Positions 45,266-53,946 of a stretch of DNA of 64,000 nucleotides are shown here, piece by piece; positions within the stretch are counted from its first letter, which is position 1; every line of letters starts with the position of its first letter. A program made the position numbers and the translations under genes. Origin of the DNA: an uncultured Pelagibacteraceae bacterium. GTDB lineage: Bacteria > Pseudomonadota > Alphaproteobacteria > Pelagibacterales > Pelagibacteraceae. The notes beneath the pieces were generated by a model. It did not search any database, was not told the origin of the DNA, and saw only the letters and a list, made by a program, of their open reading frames with translations. Location of the stretch: positions 1 through 64,000 of the forward strand of contig CACESO010000002.1 in the NCBI GenBank assembly GCA_902562205.1. The letters are read 5' to 3'.

Positions 45266-45583
45266 TTATTGTCCAGGGGCTTTGTAGCCAATTTTTCCTG
45301 CTTTAGCTGTGGCTTTTGAAAAATCAATCGCCTCAAGTATTGTTAAATTTTTAACAGCACCTGATCCTTCTACAACAAGTTTAATTGCAGCAAAATCATC
45401 GAACGATGTAAGGTCTACAACAACGACAAAATCATAAGATCCTCTTACAATGTCCATACTATGCATTGTTCCACCCATAGCTTTTGTTAATTGTTCTACA
45501 ACTGCTTTTCTGTCAGTTCCTGGATCTTTCAAAAATCCTTGAAAAGCTTTTTCTGTGTAGTTTCCCATTATATATGCTTTCAT
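45266..45583 (-). CDS. GYD-domain protein
   Basis: Small (105-residue) dimeric alpha/beta-barrel-type protein. The segment MHSMDIVRGSYDFVVVVDL matches the GYD domain, with the family Gly-Tyr-Asp replaced by GSYD. Members are often found beside oxidoreductases; no biochemical role is firm. A good ribosome site, AAGGAGT, lies before the ATG. It is convergent with DUF779 and divergent from the next aldehyde dehydrogenase. Confidence 0.8.
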   Translation of the reverse strand: MKAYIMGNYTEKAFQGFLKDPGTDRKAVVEQLTKAMGGTMHSMDIVRGSYDFVVVVDLTSFDDFAAIKLVVEGSGAVKNLTILEAIDFSKATAKAGKIGYKAPGQ

Positions 45584-45686
45584 ATGATACTCCTTATATT
45601 AAGGTTTATACTAACAAGTTTATGGGTTTTGTTGATATGATTTATTTGCACACTAGACACTTTAAAAGCTCATGTTAGATTAAATT

Positions 45687-47129
45687 ATGTACGAAAAATA
45701 CGGTCAATTCATAGAGGGTAAGTGGCACAAATCTTCTACAGGCGAAACTTATGAAGTTATCAATCCAGCTAACGAGGAAATTATTGGTAAAGCATCCAAA
45801 GCTTCATCAGAGGATGTTGATAAAGCTTTGTTGTCTGCTCAAAAAGGATTAGAGGTTTGGAAAAAAACACCACCATGGCAACGTGCTTATATTTTAAGAA
45901 AAATTGCTGACAAGATGAGAGAAAAGCAAGACATACTCGCTAAATGGATGACTCTTGAAGTTGGAAAACCATTTGCAGAAGCAAAGGGTGAAGTTAACGG
46001 TGCAGCAGATATTTATGAGTGGAATGCAGAGGAGACAAAAAGAATTTATGGCCAAACAGTTGAAAGCAGATTTGAAGATACTAGAGTTCATGTTTACTAC
46101 CAACCTGTTGGAGTAGTAGCAGCATTAGTTCCATGGAATTTTCCTTTAGTTTTATCTGCTAGGAAAATTTCTACAGCATTAGCAGCAGGGTGCTCTGTAA
46201 TTGTTAAACCTGATGTAATAACTCCTGGTGTTGTTATGGAACAAGTTGAGATTTGTAGAGAATGTGGAGTTCCTCCAGGTGTTGTAAATTTATTATCAGG
46301 AGACCCTCCGAGTATCGCCCAACAATTAATTGCCTCTGATATAGTAAAAAAGATTTCAATTACAGGATCATCAAGAGTTGGAAAGTTAATTTTAAAACAA
46401 GCAGCAGACAAAGTTCAAAGAGTTACAATGGAATTAAGTGGTCACTCTCCATTTATAGTTTTTGATGACGCAGATATTAAAAAAGCGACAGACATGGCAA
46501 TCGCTGCTAAGTTTAGAAATAATGGTCAAGTTTGCATTTCACCCAATAGATTTTACATCCAAGAAAATAAAAAAGATGAATTTGTTAACTTGTTTGTAGA
46601 AAAAACTAAGAAATTAAAAATTGGTGACGGTATGGATCCTTCGGTTCAACTTGGACCTTTGACAACTAAAAAAAGACTTAACGAAATTGAAGAATTAGTT
46701 GAAACAACAAAAAAAGAGGGTGCAAAAGTTTTACTAGGCGGGAAAAGACCATCAGGTTTTAACAAAGGTTATTTCTATGAACCTACAGTTTTTGATAATG
46801 TAAAAGATGATTATACAATTATGAAAGTAGAACCATTTGGACCTTTGGTTCCTATGTTATCTTTTAAAAGTTTCGATGAAGTAATTGAAAGAGCTAATAA
46901 TCATGAATTAGGATTATCAAGCTATATTTGTACCAACTCTATGGAAAAAGCACATAGAGCTTCAGAGTTGATGGAAACCGGAACAGTAGCAGTCAATACA
47001 CCTTTAGTAGCTTTAGCAGAAGCACCCTTTGGAGGTATTAAACAAGCGGGATATGGAAGGGAAGGTGGTTCTATGGCGATTAAAGATTATCTTAATGTTA
47101 AGTACACTCACCTTGGTTTAAAAGGTTAA
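45687..47129 (+). CDS. Aldehyde dehydrogenase, GabD-like
   Basis: NAD(P)-dependent aldehyde dehydrogenase of 480 residues, probably acting on a semialdehyde. Visible: GVVAALVPWNFPLVLSARKI, the cofactor loop ITGSSRVGK, the general base Glu in TMELSGHSPF, and the catalytic Cys in NNGQVCISPNRF. The ELSGHSP form and the VKPDVITPG segment resemble succinate-semialdehyde dehydrogenase-like enzymes, but the substrate is not proven. It differs strongly from the AldB-type enzyme at 43138, so it is not a recent duplicate. ccdA follows after 5 bases. Confidence 0.9.
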   Translation: MYEKYGQFIEGKWHKSSTGETYEVINPANEEIIGKASKASSEDVDKALLSAQKGLEVWKKTPPWQRAYILRKIADKMREKQDILAKWMTLEVGKPFAEAKGEVNGAADIYEWNAEETKRIYGQTVESRFEDTRVHVYYQPVGVVAALVPWNFPLVLSARKISTALAAGCSVIVKPDVITPGVVMEQVEICRECGVPPGVVNLLSGDPPSIAQQLIASDIVKKISITGSSRVGKLILKQAADKVQRVTMELSGHSPFIVFDDADIKKATDMAIAAKFRNNGQVCISPNRFYIQENKKDEFVNLFVEKTKKLKIGDGMDPSVQLGPLTTKKRLNEIEELVETTKKEGAKVLLGGKRPSGFNKGYFYEPTVFDNVKDDYTIMKVEPFGPLVPMLSFKSFDEVIERANNHELGLSSYICTNSMEKAHRASELMETGTVAVNTPLVALAEAPFGGIKQAGYGREGGSMAIKDYLNVKYTHLGLKG

Positions 47130-47134
47130 TTTAG

Positions 47135-47842
47135 ATGACAGAATTAATTTTGGCTTTAGGTGCAGGCCTTCTAAGTTTTTTATCTCCATGTGTTTTACCT
47201 TTGATACCTGGTTATATATCGTACGTTTCAGGAAAATCTTTAAATGAACTACTTGAGGAAAAAAAAGTTAATATTTTACCAATAGTTCTTTTTACAGTTG
47301 GCTTCTCTTTAATTTTTATTGCATTTGGTGCAACTAGTTCTCTTATTGGAAAAATTTTGTTAAATAATTCAATAGAGTTAAGAATACTTTCTGGCTTAGT
47401 TATTATCTTTTTTTCTCTTCAAATAATTGGAATAATAAATTTAAATTTCCTTAACTTTGAAAAAAGGTTTCAAACACAAAAAAGTGCTAATATTTTTAGC
47501 TCTGTTTTAGTTGGAATGGCTTTTGGTTTTGGATGGACTCCATGTATTGGACCTATACTAGGATCTATACTAGCTCTTGCAGCTGTAGAACAAACACTAC
47601 TTAAGGCAGTTATGTTATTATTATTTTATTCTTTAGGGCTGGCGATCCCATTTATTTTATCTGGTTTTTTGATACAAAAATTTATGCTTGTTTCAAAAAA
47701 TCTAAAAAGAAATATCAATATTATTTCAAAAACTGGTGGATTTATTTTATTGGTAACCGGTATTTTAATACTTACAAATCAACTTCAGGCAGTAGGTTTT
47801 TATTTATTGAAATCTTTACCTTTTTTACAAAATCTGGGTTAA
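47135..47842 (+). CDS. ccdA: Thiol-disulfide transport protein CcdA
   Basis: Inner membrane protein moving reducing power from cytoplasmic thioredoxin to the periplasm, for cytochrome c maturation or other thiol targets. The 235 residues have about six helices; the two redox Cys stand in the pseudo-repeated motifs LSPCVLPLIPGY (helix 1) and GWTPCIGPILGS (helix 4). No fused thioredoxin domain, unlike DsbD. It follows the aldehyde dehydrogenase with a 5-base gap. Its periplasmic partner is not in the window. Confidence 0.92.
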   Translation: MTELILALGAGLLSFLSPCVLPLIPGYISYVSGKSLNELLEEKKVNILPIVLFTVGFSLIFIAFGATSSLIGKILLNNSIELRILSGLVIIFFSLQIIGIINLNFLNFEKRFQTQKSANIFSSVLVGMAFGFGWTPCIGPILGSILALAAVEQTLLKAVMLLLFYSLGLAIPFILSGFLIQKFMLVSKNLKRNINIISKTGGFILLVTGILILTNQLQAVGFYLLKSLPFLQNLG

Positions 47843-47872
47843 AAAAATCATCTTTTTTGGTATAATCAAAAT

Positions 47873-48892
47873 ATGTCATTAAGTTATTTAATAAATCAAT
47901 CTAGTAAGTTTATTTGGTATTCTGCGCACTACATTATTTCGTTTAAGTACGCGACACCTATTAAAATAGATAAATCAAATCCACCTCCATTTTATGGAAA
48001 GATGCCATCAGGAAAAAAACTATTTTTTGAAATGATGAAGCTTTTAAATGAAGAAAGAAAACTAATTAATTCGAAATTCTATAAAATACCAAAGACAGAA
48101 TTAAAAGATTTAATAAATACAGCCAAAGGGAGCCTTGACTTTTTTCTTGATTTACCAAAAATTGACAAAAGAAGAACATCGGGAAAATTCTCTGAAGTAA
48201 AAACTAATAAAGATTTACCAAAATATTTCTTAAGAAATTTCCACTACCAAACTGATGGATATTTAAGTGAAAAATCTGCAAGATTGTATGAGTTTCAAGT
48301 AGAGACTTTATTTTCAGGGTGCGCTGCAACAATGCGAAGATTTTCAATGATCCCCTTAATTAAATTCATAAAAGATGAAAATTTGCCAAGGACAAAGTTG
48401 TTGGATATAGGTACTGGCACAGGAGATATAATTGCAACGTATAAATTAAATACTAAAAATTTAGAGGTTACTTGTTCTGACTTATCTGAAGAATATTTAA
48501 ATGTTGCAAAAGAAAAATTAAAGAAATTTTCAGATATAAATTATGCAAATTGTAAAGGGGAAGAGCTTCCATTTGATGAGAAATCTTATGACATTGTTAC
48601 TTCTACCTATGTTTTTCATGAGGTTCCTTCTGCAATAAGAAAAAAAATTTTTAATGAAATTTCAAGAGTACTTAGAAAAGGAGGTATATTTATTTTAACA
48701 GACTCTTTACAAATGGATGACAATCCAATTTTAAATCCATTATTAGAATTTTTTCCTTATTCTACACATGAACCTTATTATCCAAAATATATAAGAGAAG
48801 ATCTAGCTAGTGTTGCTAAACAAAGTGGATTAGAACTTTTTTATTCTAAGAATGCTTATCTTTCTAAAAGCCTAGCTTTCAAAAAAATTTAA
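47873..48892 (+). CDS. SAM-dependent methyltransferase
   Basis: Class I methyltransferase domain in the C-terminal half of a 339-residue protein: motif I LLDIGTGTGD (about 179-188), the acidic SDLSEEYL after strand 2, and the post-motif YDIVTSTYVFHEVP and GGIFILTDSLQ. The first ~150 residues form a separate, unrecognised N-terminal region with PPFYGKMPSGKK. Substrate unknown; the arrangement resembles methyltransferase type 11 proteins rather than ubiquinone enzymes. It ends one base before the convergent dioxygenase gene. Confidence 0.85.
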   Translation: MSLSYLINQSSKFIWYSAHYIISFKYATPIKIDKSNPPPFYGKMPSGKKLFFEMMKLLNEERKLINSKFYKIPKTELKDLINTAKGSLDFFLDLPKIDKRRTSGKFSEVKTNKDLPKYFLRNFHYQTDGYLSEKSARLYEFQVETLFSGCAATMRRFSMIPLIKFIKDENLPRTKLLDIGTGTGDIIATYKLNTKNLEVTCSDLSEEYLNVAKEKLKKFSDINYANCKGEELPFDEKSYDIVTSTYVFHEVPSAIRKKIFNEISRVLRKGGIFILTDSLQMDDNPILNPLLEFFPYSTHEPYYPKYIREDLASVAKQSGLELFYSKNAYLSKSLAFKKI

Positions 48893-50008
48893 TTAACTAA
48901 ATTTTCTTAGCAAGTGTCTTAGTTTACCTTCTGAAGAGTCGTAATCTATGTAACAACCTTGTAAAAACCTATTACCCTCATTAGGATTAAATTCTGTTCT
49001 ACCGTGAAGTAATCTATAATTATCCATCATCAGCAGGTCACCTGGATTTAACTTGAATTTTATTAAAAATTTATCTGAGTTATAAATTTCTGAAATTTTA
49101 TTTCTTGCTTTATAATATAAATCAAGCTTATCTTTTTCTAAGGCTGGAACAAAATCTAGTCTGGTACTAAATCTTAATTGTTTAACTCGTTTATTTTGAT
49201 CTAATTCAATAAGTTCCCCATAATTTTCTAAAACAACATTTTTATCTGTAAATCTAAACTTTACTTTTATTTCTGTAAGTATTTTGAAAAATTCAGGAAA
49301 TTCTTTTTTTAAATTTTCTGCCACTGAAAATCCATCAACAAGAGTGGAATATCCACCTTTAACCTCATTTTCAATACAATGTAATAACTGAATATTGGGA
49401 ACTGGTTTTCTGTAAGGATTGTCAGTGTGAGGCGAAAGTGGAAGAGGTGTATAAGCTAAATCATTTGGATTTGGTTTTGACTTCACATTGAAGTATTCAC
49501 CAAAATTTGTTCTTCTAATGCTACCAATTGAATTAGCAAAATTTACAATAAAATTATCTTTAGTTGGAACATTTGAAATAATAATAAAACCATTTTTGTA
49601 GAATGATTTTAAAAGATCAAGCATCTCACTGCTTTCTAAAAAATTATCATTATATTTAAAATTCTTTATATTCTTAAGGTCAGAATTCCAAAGCGTTGGC
49701 TGCATTAATCTTTCTAATTCCCCATCTGAAGAAAACTCTTTTTCAATTTTTTTAATGTCAAATTTAGACTTTACTCCATCACTAAACTCTAGATTTAAAA
49801 GATCATTGTCAATTTTAACATCTTTAATTGTTATATTTTTTAGAAAAGACGGATCAAATAATCTTTGTTCGGTATTAGCATCTAGATGTTCTTTTTCAGA
49901 CACTCTTTCTCTTAACCAAATAGGATGTAATTCTTTCTTTTCTGATCCTTGAAATACGAATATTTTGTTATTTTTTTCTAATTGTATTTTCATATCTACA
50001 TTTAACAT
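48893..50008 (-). CDS. TauD/GBBH-like 2-oxoglutarate dioxygenase
   Basis: Non-haem Fe(II)/2-oxoglutarate oxygenase similar to gamma-butyrobetaine hydroxylase and trimethyllysine dioxygenase. An N-terminal domain (about 1-90) with LHPIWLRERVSE resembles the small DUF971-like domain of that group. The iron ligands are the His and Asp of SPHTDNPYRKP (about 196) and the distal His of YRLLHGRTEF (about 335); the 2OG-binding Arg lies in the NRFLQGCYID segment. 371 residues. A role in use of carnitine-like compounds is plausible; no transporter is adjacent. Confidence 0.86.
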   Translation of the reverse strand: MLNVDMKIQLEKNNKIFVFQGSEKKELHPIWLRERVSEKEHLDANTEQRLFDPSFLKNITIKDVKIDNDLLNLEFSDGVKSKFDIKKIEKEFSSDGELERLMQPTLWNSDLKNIKNFKYNDNFLESSEMLDLLKSFYKNGFIIISNVPTKDNFIVNFANSIGSIRRTNFGEYFNVKSKPNPNDLAYTPLPLSPHTDNPYRKPVPNIQLLHCIENEVKGGYSTLVDGFSVAENLKKEFPEFFKILTEIKVKFRFTDKNVVLENYGELIELDQNKRVKQLRFSTRLDFVPALEKDKLDLYYKARNKISEIYNSDKFLIKFKLNPGDLLMMDNYRLLHGRTEFNPNEGNRFLQGCYIDYDSSEGKLRHLLRKFS

Positions 50009-50076
50009 TTCAACAAAAAATAGCTTTAATCAAGCAAAATTAAATAGTAATAAGATCTTAAGGTAAATCAAAACAA

Positions 50077-50862
50077 ATGAGAAATATTGAATTTTATAGA
50101 TTTTTAATCTCTTTAGCTAAAGACTTAAATAGATTTTATAAAAAAAACTTAAACAAACCTTTTAAGGCCTTTAACAAAGGTAAAGGCTCTAACTATGACC
50201 CAGTCACTTTAGCTGATAAAAAATTTGAAAAATTCATAAGATCAAAGATTAATAAAAAATACCCGTCTCATTCTATTGTTGGCGAAGAATTTGAAAAGAA
50301 AGTAACTAAAAGTGACTACTCTTGGGTAATAGATCCAATTGATGGGACAAGATCTTTTGTAATTGGTAATCCTTCATGGAGTAATCTTGTAGCTGTTTGT
50401 TATAAAGGACAACCAATTTTTGGGTTAGCAAACTTCCCTGAATTAAACAAATTTTATATAAACAAAAACACTAAAGAGGCTTTTTTATTTAGGGATAATA
50501 AAAAGACAAAATTAAGATCTTCGAAAGAAAAAAATTTCAAAAAGATAAAACTTTCTGGAAATTTTCATGGTCATTTTTCTTTAGATAAGCTCAAGAAAGT
50601 AAAAAAAATTCTTCCAATGATGCAATTTCCTTGTATGGATGCATTAAGTTACTCTCATTTTTGTGAAGGAAAAATTGATGTTGTTTTTCAATGTGGAAAT
50701 AAAATTTGGGACATTTTTCCATTGATACCAATAATTAGAGCTTCAGGTGGAATAGTCACAAATTGGAAGAATCAATTTAATTTTAAAAGTGGGAATGTTT
50801 TAGTGTCTCCAAACAAAGTCTTGCACTCTAAGATGCTTAAAATGCTTAGACCTCTAAATTAA
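50077..50862 (+). CDS. hisN: Inositol monophosphatase-family phosphatase, HisN-like
   Basis: Mg2+-dependent phosphatase of 261 residues. Visible: the first metal ligands in GEEFEKK, the core WVIDPIDGTRSFVIGNPSW (about 87-105), and GNKIWDIFPLIPIIRASGG near the C-terminus with the second Asp. The GTRSFVIG and late KIWDI forms are those of the histidinol-phosphatase HisN group found in alphaproteobacteria; inositol phosphatase or CysQ activity cannot be excluded. Overlaps the convergent epimerase gene by 4 bases. Confidence 0.82.
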   Translation: MRNIEFYRFLISLAKDLNRFYKKNLNKPFKAFNKGKGSNYDPVTLADKKFEKFIRSKINKKYPSHSIVGEEFEKKVTKSDYSWVIDPIDGTRSFVIGNPSWSNLVAVCYKGQPIFGLANFPELNKFYINKNTKEAFLFRDNKKTKLRSSKEKNFKKIKLSGNFHGHFSLDKLKKVKKILPMMQFPCMDALSYSHFCEGKIDVVFQCGNKIWDIFPLIPIIRASGGIVTNWKNQFNFKSGNVLVSPNKVLHSKMLKMLRPLN

Positions 50863-51737
50863 TTATTACTAACAAAAGATTTAATGTAATCTCTGAGTTT
50901 TTTTTTACCAAAATGCTTATAAACTTTATTTGATAAATTCATTGTAGTAAGTGCTGATGCATATCTTTCACCAGGTCTTTTTGATAAAAGCCTAATTCGT
51001 CTCTTAAACATCTTCGCAACCTCTAAAATCGTAAAACTTTGCTTATGTGAAATACTATAATGTCTACATAGATTTTTTTTCCAAGCGACATAACAAACAT
51101 TAACAGTATCATCAATGTGGGTAAATCTTCTTGATTGAGATCCTGGTTTCACTACTGGCAAAGCTTTATTTTTTTTGTAACAGTCTTCGAATATTCCAAT
51201 TACAGTAGCCATGTTCCCTTTACTTATTTGATTAGGGCCATATACATTATAAAAATAAATCACTTCATATTTAAACTTAAACCATTTTTTTAAATTTTCT
51301 AATAACTCCAAGTTTTTTGCTTTTGTAAATGCATATGGAGATAAATTTTTGTCGTTTCCTTTATTGCCAAGTGATGCAGATGTTGCGCTGTAAACTAATT
51401 TAATCTTATTTTTAAGGCAGAAATTAAAAACTGCATTTGTCCCAATAGAATTAGATTCAATACATTTATCCATTTGTAAAAAACTTTGATAAATTCTTGC
51501 AAATTCTCCAAAATGAAAAATTGAATGTACTTGTTTTGGATTTAATACTGTAGAGATATTCTTAGTATGAGCCTGAATGTATTTTACTCTAGAATCTTTA
51601 ATATGATTTTTTCGAGTACTAGAGCTGTAATCATCAATTGAAATCAATTTATAATTTGTCTTTTTTAAAAGTAATTTAATTAAGTTTGTACCGACAAAAC
51701 CTGCGCCACCTGTGATTACTATCTTTTTTGAGCTCAT
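50859..51737 (-). CDS. NAD-dependent sugar epimerase/dehydratase
   Basis: Extended short-chain dehydrogenase of 292 residues, like UDP-glucose 4-epimerase. Visible: NAD loop ITGGAGFVGTNLI (about 6-18), the SIDDYSSS segment, SATSASLG in the catalytic region and the YxxxK pair in PYAFTKAKNL. It probably makes or modifies a nucleotide sugar for surface glycans; the exact sugar is unknown. It is short of the 320-340 residues common for GalE. Only the glycosyltransferase at 41119 could be a pathway partner in the window. Confidence 0.85.
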   Translation of the reverse strand: MSSKKIVITGGAGFVGTNLIKLLLKKTNYKLISIDDYSSSTRKNHIKDSRVKYIQAHTKNISTVLNPKQVHSIFHFGEFARIYQSFLQMDKCIESNSIGTNAVFNFCLKNKIKLVYSATSASLGNKGNDKNLSPYAFTKAKNLELLENLKKWFKFKYEVIYFYNVYGPNQISKGNMATVIGIFEDCYKKNKALPVVKPGSQSRRFTHIDDTVNVCYVAWKKNLCRHYSISHKQSFTILEVAKMFKRRIRLLSKRPGERYASALTTMNLSNKVYKHFGKKKLRDYIKSFVSNN

Positions 51738-51813
51738 TAGCTTTTTATCTATTAATTTAAATATTTATTTATGTAAATAACTAAATTACAATGCACTAAA
51801 AAAGAGGAGGAAT

Positions 51814-52206
51814 ATGGAAATTTTCAAACCAATTAACGAAAAAAAAGCTAACACAAAAGTAAAAAGAATTTTTAATGAAATTAAGAAAACCAGAAAAATT
51901 ACTAAAATTCCAAATTTTTGGAAATCTATAGCACATAACCCACAACTTTTAGAAAGAACATGGAATAATCTTAAACAAATTATGAAAGATGGTGCGCTAG
52001 ACTCAGTTACTAAAGAATTAATTTATGTTGCTGTATCAATTACAAACAGCTGTAACTATTGTACTAGATCACATACTTTTGCTGCTAAAAAAAAAGGTGC
52101 AACTGATGAAATGATAAAAGAAATGATTGATGTGGTTGGTATTGCTAACCAAAACAATAAACTTGTTGAGGCGTATCAAGTTGAGGTAGATAAAATTTAT
52201 AAATAA
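51814..52206 (+). CDS. Carboxymuconolactone decarboxylase / AhpD-like protein
   Basis: All-helical AhpD-like fold protein of 130 residues. The redox motif with Cys-x-x-Cys and the nearby His is visible in NSCNYCTRSHTF (about 72-83), with the preceding TKELIYVAVS helix. Family members reduce peroxiredoxins or act as thiol-disulfide reductases for peroxide defence. A strong GAGGAGG ribosome site precedes the ATG. It leads a plus-strand run with the SMR-like gene 3 bases downstream. Partner is unknown; a peroxiredoxin is encoded at 58717. Confidence 0.86.
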   Translation: MEIFKPINEKKANTKVKRIFNEIKKTRKITKIPNFWKSIAHNPQLLERTWNNLKQIMKDGALDSVTKELIYVAVSITNSCNYCTRSHTFAAKKKGATDEMIKEMIDVVGIANQNNKLVEAYQVEVDKIYK

Positions 52207-52209
52207 ACT

Positions 52210-52545
52210 ATGACGAATATTCTTGGATATGCATATCTTTTGTTAGCCGTTATATTAGGGATTACTTCTATTGGCTTTTTAAAAACAACTAATGGATTTA
52301 CAAATCTCGTACCAACTACGATGTGTATTATAACAATTGTTCTTTGTATATTTTTTCTAGCAAAAGCAATGATGACAATACCTGCTGGCTTTACCTATGC
52401 AACATATGGAGGGCTAACCATCACCGCAGTAACAATATTTGGAATATTAAAATATAATCAAATTCCAAACATGTATGGAATTATAGGCATATGTTTTATT
52501 ATTATTGGGGTGATACTGGTAAATTTTTTAGGAAAAACATCTTAG
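52210..52545 (+). CDS. Small multidrug resistance (SMR)-like membrane protein without the key glutamate
   Basis: The 111 residues form four membrane helices with the SMR layout; NGFTNLVPT, IPAGFTYATYGGL and GVILVNFLGKT align with EmrE EGFTRLWPS, IPTGIAYAIWSGV and GVLIINLLSRS. The substrate- and proton-binding Glu14 of EmrE falls on Gly17 (helix 1 reads LLAVILGITSIGFLK), so normal drug/proton antiport is unlikely. It could be one half of a paired transporter or have another role. Its stop abuts the SRAP gene ATG. Confidence 0.75.
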   Translation: MTNILGYAYLLLAVILGITSIGFLKTTNGFTNLVPTTMCIITIVLCIFFLAKAMMTIPAGFTYATYGGLTITAVTIFGILKYNQIPNMYGIIGICFIIIGVILVNFLGKTS

Positions 52546-53169
52546 ATGTGTGGAAGGTACGTAATTACAAAAGCTAAAGAAAAAACTTCATTCTTAGTAA
52601 AGTCAACAACCAACGTTAAAGACGAAGAAAACTTTAACGCACACCCAACTCAGAGTTTACCAATAGTAAAATCTTATTCTAATGGCAAAACTTTAGAATT
52701 ACTTAAATGGGGCATTGTTCCATCTTGGGCTAAACAAAAAAACTTCAGACCACTAATTAATGCAAGACTAGAGACAATTGATGAGAAAATATCATTTAAA
52801 AGATTAATCCAAGCCAATAGATGTGTTGCTGTAATGGACGGCTTTTATGAATGGAAAAGAACTAAAGAAAAAAAAACACCCTTTTATTTTAAAAGACAGG
52901 ATAATCTACCCTTATTTGTTGCAGGGATATTTGATAAAAATGAATTTTGTTTAATAACCGAGGAGGCAAACTCTAATGTATCTGAGATACATCATAGACA
53001 ACCTGTGATTCTTAACCAAGATGAAATAGATTTGTATTTAGACTTAAAAAAATCTGGTAAAAATTTATTAGCTAATATTCAAAAACCCCAGATTATTTTC
53101 CATGAAATATCAAAAGAAGTAAATAAACCGAACAATAACGACCCATCATTAATTAAATCTATAAATTAA
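52546..53169 (+). CDS. SRAP (HMCES/YedK) abasic-site DNA-protein crosslink protein
   Basis: Protects abasic sites in single-stranded DNA by forming a thiazolidine crosslink through its N-terminal Cys. Visible: MCGRYVI start with Cys2 exposed after Met removal, the Asn in ENFNAHPTQS, INARLETI, the conserved Glu in GFYEWKR and the His in SEIHHRQPVIL. 207 residues. All known catalytic residues are present. Immediately follows the SMR-like gene and shares one base with the next ORF. Confidence 0.93.
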   Translation: MCGRYVITKAKEKTSFLVKSTTNVKDEENFNAHPTQSLPIVKSYSNGKTLELLKWGIVPSWAKQKNFRPLINARLETIDEKISFKRLIQANRCVAVMDGFYEWKRTKEKKTPFYFKRQDNLPLFVAGIFDKNEFCLITEEANSNVSEIHHRQPVILNQDEIDLYLDLKKSGKNLLANIQKPQIIFHEISKEVNKPNNNDPSLIKSIN

Positions 53170-53690
53170 TGAATTTGGAGAAATATAAACAAAAAAGTAG
53201 AGTTCTATTAATTAACACTCCAAGCTATAAAGAAAAAAAATATCTAAATTCAAAAAAGATATATCAAAAATATATTAAAAGATTTCACAAAAATTACATC
53301 AAACTTATCACTAAAATAAATAAAAAAAGTTTTTTTATAGAATTTATCGAATTTGATGGTTCAGTAAAAAAAAAGTTTAAAAATTTAAATATTAAAAATT
53401 TATTAATTTTTTTAAAAAAGTTAAAAACTCCTAAAAAAAATAACCTTATAAATTTATCTCTTTATTCAGATTATAATCCAAAAACGACAACCCCAGGATT
53501 AGGTTTTAAAAATAAAGATAAGGCTATTTATACTATAAATAAGATTAAAAATAGAACTATAAAATATCAGGTAAATGTTATTGCAACAATGTTAGGTAGA
53601 GCAAAAAATCATCCTCATAAAACCAAAGACATGAATAAAGCAATTAAAGAATTTGAAAAATGGATGAAAAATTATAAAAAAACTACTTAG
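53169..53690 (+). CDS. Hypothetical basic protein
   Basis: Unrecognised protein of 173 residues, about a quarter Lys. The first half (RVLLINTPSYKEKKY, then FFIEFIEFDGSVKKK) has a vague thioredoxin-like look as in DUF4174 proteins; the second half contains the block TTTPGLGFKNKDKAIYTINK and LGRAKNHPHKTKDM, which looks conserved and may bind nucleic acid. No membrane segment. It overlaps the SRAP gene by one base; co-transcription may hint at DNA repair. Convergent with the DUF2798 gene (8-base overlap). Confidence 0.7.
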   Translation: MNLEKYKQKSRVLLINTPSYKEKKYLNSKKIYQKYIKRFHKNYIKLITKINKKSFFIEFIEFDGSVKKKFKNLNIKNLLIFLKKLKTPKKNNLINLSLYSDYNPKTTTPGLGFKNKDKAIYTINKIKNRTIKYQVNVIATMLGRAKNHPHKTKDMNKAIKEFEKWMKNYKKTT

Positions 53691-53904
53691 TTATTTTATC
53701 TACAAAATTTTTTGTTATTGGACCAACAAATAAAGCTGCAACAATTGCTATAGGAAGACTAACCATCCAAGCTTTTAAAAATCTATTAATATATTCACTA
53801 TCCATTCCAGTATTTATATATGTAATTATTAGTGTCATCATAAGGCTCATTCCAAAACCCATGATCAAAATAAATAGTAAGTTTGAATATTTTTTTGGAA
53901 ACAT
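53683..53904 (-). CDS. DUF2798 membrane protein
   Basis: Two-helix membrane protein of 73 residues: helix 1 about 10-30, helix 2 about 46-66, with the typical RFLKAWMVSLPIAI stretch of DUF2798. Function unknown. It is the last gene of a minus-strand series of small proteins that begins at 56088. Confidence 0.78.
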   Translation of the reverse strand: MFPKKYSNLLFILIMGFGMSLMMTLIITYINTGMDSEYINRFLKAWMVSLPIAIVAALFVGPITKNFVDKITK

Positions 53905-53946
53905 TAAATTGTTAGCGTAACTTTGTAGCTCATGTTTCCTGGTGAA

